The notes under the pieces are model-generated. The model worked only from the letters and a program-made list of their open reading frames with translations, searched no databases and was not told the origin of the DNA. A program made the position numbers and the translations under genes. From Liquidambar formosana (lineage: Eukaryota; Streptophyta; Magnoliopsida; Saxifragales; Altingiaceae), in the NCBI GenBank assembly GCA_039720395.1, contig JBBPBK010000146.1:1-64000 (forward strand): DNA of 64,000 nt. Direction: 5' to 3'. Below, in pieces: positions 56,806 through 64,000 of the stretch. How positions within the stretch are numbered: position 1 is the stretch's first letter; every line of letters begins with the position of its first letter.

Positions 56806-57180
56806 TGATGGGGACATCAGACCTTGGCTGAGACGAGCAGCCTTTGCTTGGAAGCCAATTTTTTTAATTAATTATTTTCATTTTTTTTTTATTAGACCTC
56901 ATTTCCTTATTTTATTTTTATTTACTTTTTTCATGAATTTAGGACCAAGTATTTCTAACTTTAGGATTGTAGGCTCTATATAAAGGTATAAGTCTATTTT
57001 TGAAGCAGATGATGAAAAGAATTAAAAAATTGTTTTTTCTTAGGTTTGGTGCTGATTCCAAACCACCCCTAGGTGCTGATTCCTGGGGTTTCTTTTTCTT
57101 CTCTCCCTTAGATGCCAATTTCTAAGGTTTTTCGTCCCCTTACTAATTTTTCTTTATTTTTGTGAGGTTGCCCTGCATCA
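56806..57180 (+). repeat. Gypsy LTR, 375 bp
   Basis: TGATGGGGACATCA...CCCTGCATCA, immediately downstream of the integrase end and immediately upstream of a PBS. It is similar to 58548-58908 (GCAGCCTTTGCTTGGAAG, AGGA(C/G)CAAGTATTTC, GCTCTATATAA). Confidence 0.82.
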
Positions 57181-57183
57181 ATT

Positions 57184-57199
57184 TTGGTATCAGAGCAAC
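57184..57199 (+). other. Primer-binding site (initiator tRNA-Met type)
   Basis: TTGGTATCAGAGCAAC starts 3 bp after the LTR end. Confidence 0.8.
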
Positions 57200-58547
57200 C
57201 CTCGATCTCGCACTTCGAATAATAAAGATTTGGACTTGTTTTAAACCATCGTCTACACGAACACACTAGCAGCAATGTCTCAAACCGATATCATCTTCGC
57301 ACACTATCCAACCACCGTTGTAACAACCCACCTCAACTAGTCGAACCCTATACCTCCACCATTGAACCACATCAATACCACCACAATTGCAAACCCAAAC
57401 CCAGACTAGTGAATCAAAGCCCGTACCTTCCGCAACTAGTCAAAACCTTCTCCTTTTCTCCCATGCATAGTTGAATCCATAAAACCCATCAGTTGAGACC
57501 TATAAAACCCTCACCATCCTCGACAAACATAACCACGACCATCTTCTTCCAACTATCTCCTATGACCCAACCAAGTACCTAGCCGCCACAAAACTCAAGC
57601 ACCGGCCAAGTGCCTTACACCTCGCTTCGCCACCATACTGCCATCAACCATAGTTGAGAACCAATTATCAAAAATCCAAATCAAACCCCTTTCAAAACCA
57701 TCATGACGTCTACCATCGACCCATAAGCTATCCTGAATTTAATGCAAATTTGAGCTATTCTAATTGCGGATTGCATATCTTTCCAATCCAATTCTGAGTG
57801 TTAGCCTGTCATAGAAGCCACTCAAAGGGAGTCCCCGCCATGAGAGCACTTGATGAAACTCCTCCAAGCACCTGTCTATTAGGTTTGATACCCAACGAGA
57901 GAAATTAGGCAGGATAATACAGTGCCTTGATCCCACCAAATTCAATGGTCTAATGTAGTGAGAAAAAATGCCTAATTCAGCAAGTTCAACCTCATGTAGA
58001 GCCTTTTGCCTGTGTTGATTCTATGCCTGAAGTCAATAATTTGTGTCACAAGTGCTGCTACTTTAGAAATGTGCCCCAATATTCAAGAACTGAACACAGT
58101 AATTAACGAGCACGAATCTATAGCACAAAAAATTGTTTCATTCTATGAAGAATTTGAGCCAATAACAAAAGATTTTGGTATGGGTCTTGCACTCGTTACT
58201 AATAATTTGGAAGTCAAAGAAATTGTTGTGCAAGAAACTAACAAGATCCGCTTGTTAGATCATCATGCCCTTCTATCTAATCTGCTTGAAGAACAACGAA
58301 TTGATTTCCTTGGTGCTTTGAGTTAACGTGTGATTGTTCTTTGCTAGAGTTCTTTGAAAAATTGAAGACTATATCTCAGGTTGCGCACTTTGAAGCAGAT
58401 ATATTTCTATAACACTTAAGGCAGTTGCCATATTCAAAATAACAGTTTCATTTGAAGGTTGGTTTCAATATCTCAATCGAAACTCAGGCTTTAATATCTC
58501 AATCCAAATTCAAACTCAGAGTTGAGTCTCTCCAACACCAGGAGAGT
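57200..58547 (+). mobile_element. Short interior between two gypsy LTRs
   Basis: Begins like a gag leader (MSQTDIIF frame near 57275, soon stopped) and is otherwise Pro/Thr-rich, broken sequence. At 58006-58326 an unrecognised 106-residue frame (MPVLILCLKS...) has amphipathic helices but no known motif. A CACCAGGAGAG purine tract at 58537-58547 abuts the second LTR, as a polypurine tract should. No RT or integrase, so this would be a deletion derivative. Confidence 0.6.
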
Positions 58548-58750
58548 TGATGGGACATCAAACCTAGGCCAAGATGAGCAACCTTTGCTTAGAAGTCAAG
58601 TTTATTTTGTTACTTTATTTTTATCTTTATTTTATTAGACCTTATTTTATTTTTATTTACTTCCCAAGAATTTAGGAGCAAGTATTTCCAAGTTTAGGAT
58701 TATAGCCTCTATATAATGGCATAAGTGTGTTCTTCCCTTTCTTTCTTTTT

Positions 58751-58786
<36 letters not shown>

Positions 58787-58908
58787 TTTGAAGCAGATGA
58801 TGGAATCAAATTTGGTGTTTTCTTAGGTTTTGTGCCGACACCCCTAGGTGCCAATTCCTTGGGTTTTCTATTTCTTTTCTTGTTTTGCGTCGATTCCAAA
58901 CACCCTTA
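58548..58908 (+). repeat. Second gypsy LTR, cut by a Harbinger element
   Basis: TGATGGGACATCAAACC... parallels the LTR at 56806 for about 330 bp, including the GCTCTATATAATGGCATAAG region. It breaks off at CCCTTA where the TIR of the Harbinger element starts. The ATTT repeat at 58750-58793 is specific to this copy. Confidence 0.8.
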
Positions 58909-59406
58909 GGCACCGTTTGGTTCGGGGGTATGATTCCCGGGAAAGGGGTTTCATTCCCCTTTCCCCCGTTTGGCAGGCCCACATTCCCAGCAAAGTATCA
59001 TTCCCGCTACCCCTCAGATTCCCAACGAAAGCCAAAAATCATTCTCGATCGAAACGTGGGTTTGATTCCCGACTCCTGGGAATGTGGTTTACAATAATTA
59101 TAAATTCCAAGCGTGCCCTTGCCCTCTTCAATGAATAAATTCTTATTCCAGCCATGTCCCTTCCCTCACGATTACACATCCCAAACCCTAGCTCACTCTT
59201 TCTCACTACGCACACGCAGCCGCCACAGCGTCGCCTTTTCATCTTCTCACCTGAGTTTGCAGCAGCCTCTTCCATCGCACGTTCATCTTCTCACATTCTC
59301 GCACGTCTACACCGTGGTCGCTCACAACTTGGTGTTCGTCATCACCCTTTAGCCGTGATTCGTCAAGATCCGGGTAAGATCTGTTCAGGGAAATCACCCT
59401 TGTTAA

Positions 59407-60634
59407 GTTTGATTTGTTAACTGTTATAGGTCATGGAACTTTTTTTATTTGTTTACATGAATTATTGAAAACCCTAATAAGTACTGTTTTCTGCATGAGA
59501 TGGCATGACAATTGCTAATATATATAATTTTATACCCTAAAATCGTCCAAGATGTGTTACAAACTCCATTGAGGAGATTTAAATTTGGAATTTCTGTAGT
59601 TTTTCAACAGCCGTAGGTAATGTGACACATTCTTGGTATTTTTAAAATTTTTTTTTCTTTACCTATTGATTTATGAAGCGTACAATATGACATTGTTATT
59701 TTTTATTTTTTGTTTTATTTTTTATTTAAGTTTGATATGTTAACTGTTATAGGTCATGGCCCTTTTTTTATTTGTTTAAATGAATTATTGAAAACCGTAA
59801 AATACTGTTTTGTGCATGAGATGGCATGACAATTGCTAATATATATAATTTTATACCCTAAAATCGTCCAAGATGTGTTACAAACTCCATTGACAAGATT
59901 TAAATTTGGAATTTTTGTATTTTTTCAACAGCCGTAGGTAATGTGACACATTCTTGTTATTTTTAAAATTTTTTTTTTCTTTACCTATTGATTTATGAAG
60001 CGTACAATATGACATTGTTATTTTTTATTTAAGTTTGATTTGTTAACTGTTATAGGTCATGGCCCTTTTTTAATTTGTTTAAATGAACTATTGAAAACCC
60101 TAAAGTACTGTTTTGTGCATGAGATGGCAGGACAATTGCGTATATATATAATTTTATACCCTAAAATCGTCCAAGATGTGTTACAAACTCCATTGATGAG
60201 ATTTAAATTTGGAATTTCTGTATTTTTTCAACAGCCGTAGGTAATGTGACACATTCTTGTTATTTTTTAATTTTTTTTTCCTTTACCTATTGATTTATGA
60301 AGTGTACAATATGACATTGTTATTTTTTATTTAAGTTTGATTTGTTAACTGTTATAGGTCATGGCCCTTTTTTAATTTGTTTAAATGAACTATTGAAAAC
60401 CCTAAAAGTACTGTTTTGTGCATGAGATGGCATGACAATTGGTAATATATAATTTTATACCCTAAAATCATCCAAGATGTGTTACAAACTCCATTGACAA
60501 TATTTAAACTCGGAATTTCTGTATTTTTTCAACAGCCGTAGGTAATGTGACTCATTCTTGTTATATTGTAAATTTTTTTTTCCTTACCTATTGATTTATG
60601 AAGCTTACAATATGACATTGTTATTTTTTATGTA
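59407..60634 (+). repeat. Four tandem units of about 300 bp in the Harbinger element
   Basis: Units start with GTTTGAT(T/A)TGTTAACTGTTA at 59407, 59730, 60033 and 60335. Each contains ACCCTAAAATC(G/A)TCCAAGATG, TTTTTCAACAGCCGTAGGTA and CCTATTGATTTATGAAG. Units 2 and 3 look closest. Each unit has the same AG-CCGTAG-GTAATG string after a pyrimidine-rich run, which resembles acceptor and donor sites six bases apart. Confidence 0.9.
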
Positions 60635-61125
60635 GTTTTATTGCTTTGCCTTTTGGTTCCAAAACTGAAGGTGTATAGTTGCATAATGCTAGAATTTCAA
60701 TTGGTTTGAAGTTACAAATATTAATAACTACTTATGGCAGTCATGATATGTGAGTAGTTATTTTTCATTTGCTAGATACTACATTTGTCATTTTCGCATG
60801 TTCATTTGATTTTTATATTTACAAATAAGCCATATACCATTGATGGTTTTAACACTCCTGATTACTGAGTATTTTTAATATTTGTTATTTTATAGTTTCT
60901 TTGACTTTTACTTCCATGAATTTTAGGTTAAAGGCATGTTGTTAAAACTTACAATTGTTAGAAATACACAATACTTGTGATATCAAGTTCCATTGAATTA
61001 TTTCATAGAAGATATTTACATTACCATAGTGACAAAAAACTAAAATGAGTGAATTATTGTTTACCTCAAATTAGTTCAGGGTGTTACAATATGAATCTGA
61101 AAACCTCAAAATTATTATTCATTAA
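60635..61125. other. AT-rich Harbinger interior
   Basis: No ORF or repeat was recognised. Confidence 0.5.
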
Positions 61126-62311
61126 GGCTCTATTTGGTTCGCGGAAATTGCAAGGGAACGAAAAAAGAAGGGGAAAAAAATGTAAAGAAAAAAAAAAGTA
61201 AAAAAAAAAATTAGAAAGTTATCTTGTGTTTGGTTATCTAGGGAAAAATAAGAATAAAGAAAAATAAGAGAACTCATGTATGAATCCAATACTATTTTAA
61301 GTGAAAAATTCAGAACAAATATTTCAACATGATAGATAGCTCAAGTCCTAAGCACCAAGGCCTTTTTGATTAGCTAAAAATCTAAAAATATTGAAGTATC
61401 ACCCCTCTCAAAAATTAAAATTATGAAAATTACTTTTAAAGGGGTAATTTTGAGCACAACGTTTACCCAAAATATTAAGGTTACTCAAAAATAATAATAA
61501 ATAAATAAACACGCAATGGAAAGTGAAAAAATGGATTACAAATTTGAGTAGAATATAAAGTTTTGAAGCTTTGGTTGACAAAGACAGTGCCCACCCATCG
61601 AAGGTTGTTCATTCCCTCACATGTAGGACACTTCTTTAGTCAAAGAGGCCCACCCATCTCTCTATCAACCGCTACAACAAATTTATACCCAACTTTTGCA
61701 TTTATATTCTCTCTGAAGTAACAAGGAAATCCTCATGATCGAGGTTATGTCGGTAATGAAACCCACCCCCAAAATCAGATGCTGGAGTGAGCCAGTGAAC
61801 GTCGTTGTAAAGGGTCCAACTCGTCAATGAAGGAGAGAGATCATCGTCAACTCAAGCGGTGAACACGATGATGAGCAACGAGAGTTCCACAGTGGCATGG
61901 ATTTCAGTTCACAATGCATATGCTACCAGATCTGAGCTGATGAGTGCTCAGTCGTCGATCTGAGTTTACGGATGGTGAACGGCGGTCAGATGCTGGCGAC
62001 GATGATGGCTGATTGGAGGTTTAATGGAGGTTCGTGGTTTACTGTAAGCGGTCGCACCTCAAAGGGTGGAAGGTGAGGAAGTGAGGGATTTGGTCGTGAG
62101 AGTCCAGGGGTAGAGGCCGATAAAAATTTCCCCCATATTTTCCATACTTTCCTAATATTTTTAAACGGAAAGTAAAATTTCCGATTTTCACCCGAAGTTA
62201 CCCTAAAATTGTTTTTCCCTCTGTCTTTTCCATTGCAACCAAACCAAGGAAAGTGTAATTCCTCATAATTTATTTTCTTTGCCTTCCAAAATCCATGAAC
62301 CAAACAGAGCA
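61126..62311. mobile_element. Non-autonomous Harbinger-like TIR element, 1186 bp
   Basis: The ends GGCTCTATTTGGTTC and GAACCAAACAGAGCA are inverted repeats with two mismatches. The flanks are TAA at 61123-61125 and TAA at 62312-62314. It is close in style to the TIR of its host element (GGCACCGTTTGGTTC). The interior has a CDS-like GC-richer stretch (61560-62100) and a reverse-strand 112-residue frame without a known motif. Confidence 0.7.
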
Positions 62312-63172
62312 TAAGAGTGAGCAATTAATAATCAACTGGTAATTAAAAATTAAAATATAGAAAATGCGAACATGGGTGAATGAAGGTTAAAAGCAACACT
62401 AGTTACATTACCACATTGAACAAACTAAAACTGCCATAATTAAACTGATCAATTGAAGGTTAAAATGAACAATACATATATATAGAAAAAAACGATTGAA
62501 TTATTTTTATGTCTAATGAGTTCATGGTGGTAGAATATGCATCTGCAATTAAAATGAAAATTTTTAGTCATAAAGAGTGAGCAAATAATAAAAGAAATGT
62601 ATTTTAAACAAATTGACTATCTCAATTATCTAAAGCAACATATAGTACCAAACAATTAGTTCCAAATATATAATCAAATCCCAACGTAATGAATAAAAAG
62701 TAGTTTCCATTCTAAATTTTTTGGGGAAAACATTAAAAATTAAAAAGGAAAGAAGCCAACTAACAACCAGATAATTATCACATATATGAATTCATATAAC
62801 CCAATGAAAAACCCCTAAAATGAAACTCCACAAATTAAATTCATGTGATATATTTGATTGAATTAGACAATATTCTTACTATCATTGACGTGTTTTGGTT
62901 TCCTATTTGTCGTGCTTATGGCACATTTTGGGGAGGGATTTTTCATTTTGGTTTATGCCACCTTCTATATTATGTATTTAGCCCTTGTACACATCTAATG
63001 CAAACAGATATGGTATATTCAATGCCATGTATTTACTTATGTGATACGGTTATTAGATGATTGTATTGATTGGGTTCAAATATATATACTTTCAAAGATA
63101 TATACTTTTACTAAGGATTATTTAGTGACAATGTGTTTATCCACCGCGTGTCTCAGTGATTGATGTACAGAT
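62312..63172. other. Harbinger sequence upstream of the transposase
   Basis: AT-rich. A small forward ORF at 62845-63060 shows no motif. TATA-like words are too frequent to choose a promoter. Confidence 0.5.
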
Positions 63173-63691
63173 ATGGCTAGACTGATGGTGTCGAAGAAGA
63201 AAGAAATTAGGTCTATCCTGGAAAGTATTCGCTCCCTACTGAATGTTATTTCCTTATTCCATGTTTGGTTATACTTACTCCTTGGTAAACATTACGAAGA
63301 CCATGTATTGAAGTCCGAATCTTACTTTACACATGACTCTCGGATGTTGAACCTTCATAATATTATATTTCACAATGACACAACGTGCATAAGTCAACTA
63401 CGTATGAATAGGTATACATTTTTCAAGTTATGCGGTATGCTTCGCACCATAGGGAAGTTAAAAGACACTAGACACGTAATAGTGGAGGAGATAACTGCAT
63501 TGTTTGTCCACATTCTTGCTCACCATGTGAAGAATAGAGTGATAATTAATAGATTCATGCGTTCCGGTGAGACAATAAGTAGACATTTCAATGAAGTTTT
63601 GAAGGGAGTTATCCGGTTGCAAAGTCACTTGCTCAAACAACCAGAAGCTGTCACAGAGACCTCAACCGATCCAAAATGGAAATGGTTTAAG
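63173..63691 (+). CDS. PIF/Harbinger transposase, exon 1
   Basis: The ATG at 63173 (MARLMVSKKKEIRSIL) starts a 173-codon exon, open to a donor AAG|GTATAT at 63691/63692. It has a basic N-terminus, then helices including HNIIFHNDTTCISQLRMNRYTFFKLCGML and ITALFVHILAHHVKNRVI, NRFMRSGETISRHFNEVL, the helix-turn-helix-like region before the catalytic domain in plant Harbinger transposases. The family cuts and pastes DNA with a DDE nuclease and usually needs a Myb-like partner. No lesion is visible. Confidence 0.85.
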
Positions 63692-63854
63692 GTATATATA
63701 GAATCAACATTAAATTTATCTATTTTAAAGAAATAATTTCATTTAAACAAGCCTATTTGAACAATACAATATATGTTAATTACTATTAACCTTCGTAGTA
63801 ATTGCTATTTCACTTGGGTTTTTATTCGACATTTTTTTGACCCTTCTATTGTAG
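63692..63854 (+). other. Transposase intron
   Basis: GTATAT...TTCTATTGTAG, 163 bp, AT-rich. Splicing joins KWKWFK to [11 protein letters not shown] in frame. Confidence 0.8.
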
Positions 63855-64000
63855 AACTGTTTTGGGAGCTTTAGATGGGACCTACATTAGAATAAATGTG
63901 CCTGAGGTTGACAAACCTCGGTACCGAACAAGAAAAAATGATATTGCAACAAATGTTTTGGGAGTATGCTCCCAAGACATGCAATTCACTTTGTTCTACC
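63855..64000 (+). CDS. PIF/Harbinger transposase, exon 2 (start; runs off window)
   Basis: Reads [21 protein letters not shown] then [20 protein letters not shown] and FTLFY. GALDGT holds the first catalytic Asp of the DDE domain (DDE_Tnp_4 family), and [16 protein letters not shown] is the conserved segment after it. The other two catalytic residues lie beyond the window. Confidence 0.88.

Larger units (their letters stand above)
58909..64000 (+). mobile_element. PIF/Harbinger DNA transposon (right end outside window)
   Basis: Starts GGCACCGTTTGGTTCGGGG at 58909, preceded by TTA (58906-58908), the usual 3-bp target of PIF/Harbinger. It encodes a Harbinger-type transposase from 63173 to the window edge. 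Between lie a promoter-like CCCTAG-containing leader (59180-59360), a four-unit tandem repeat, a nested Harbinger-like MITE and AT-rich DNA. The second Harbinger gene (Myb/SANT-like DNA-binding protein) is not seen and may lie beyond 64000. Confidence 0.78.

Noticed and set aside
57184..57199. Possible tRNA gene (also the sites at 38200 and 48078)
   Set aside because: Only the tRNA-Met 3'-complement is present, at primer-binding positions; there are no cloverleaf arms.
62845..63060. Small ORF upstream of the transposase as the Harbinger Myb-like gene
   Set aside because: It is hydrophobic and Cys-rich, with no Myb/SANT helices or Trp spacing.

Overview
This is nuclear DNA from a flowering plant. 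It is AT-rich, almost devoid of intact host genes, and packed with nested transposable elements of families found together in angiosperm genomes: Ty3/gypsy of the Tat/Ogre branch, Ty1/copia, CACTA, hAT, Mutator-like, PIF/Harbinger, L1 LINE and an endogenous caulimovirid. The only recognisable host gene is a dead L-type lectin receptor kinase. I cannot name the species. I saw no rRNA or tRNA gene, CRISPR array or organelle block.

Left block (1-32716), a nest of related Tat/Ogre-type elements. A CACTA element whose left end lies outside the window (to 2205) interrupts a forward LTR 'D' (2206-4967). D seems to have inserted into the reverse transcriptase of a reverse-strand Ogre-like element 'C' (gag, protease and partial RT, 4968-9726; PBS at 9704-9723; 5' LTR from 9727 to 30909). 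The C LTR is split by a probable solo LTR 'B' (11654-30167, TSD GGCTA). B is split by a complete young 15.8-kb Tat element 'A' (12855-28644, TSD GTCTC; its 990-bp LTRs differ at 5 positions). C in turn sits in a forward LTR fragment 'E', and E in a reverse LTR fragment 'F'.

Element A is the most interesting object. It encodes Gag-PR-RT-RH-archaeal-type RH-INT on the forward strand. Between pol and the 3' LTR it carries a large antisense gene (25290 to 21960) with a plant mobile domain, a plausible 91-bp intron and a coiled-coil second exon. Three point lesions appear to disable it: a TAG in gag, Glu to Lys at the third catalytic position of integrase, and a TAA in antisense exon 2.

Middle block (32717-50757). 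A degenerate reverse-strand caulimovirid-like relic (tRNA-Met-type PBS, small coiled-coil ORF, zinc-knuckle coat-like ORF) is interrupted by a 3.07-kb CACTA element with a TCT duplication. Next come a Mutator-like MITE with a perfect 9-bp duplication, then the lectin receptor kinase pseudogene. The pseudogene is split in its lectin domain by a decayed copia element that itself hosts a hAT MITE with an 8-bp duplication.

Right block (50758-64000). A 2.3-kb non-autonomous hAT rich in minisatellites is followed by a decayed Ty3/gypsy pol containing an L1 LINE fragment. An LTR / PBS / short interior / LTR unit follows. A PIF/Harbinger element then starts inside the last LTR and runs off the window; it has a four-unit 300-bp tandem repeat, an internal Harbinger-like MITE and an open two-exon transposase.

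The sequence works mainly as a record of layered insertions. The sources of protein still worth attention are element A (both strands) and the Harbinger transposase at the right edge.
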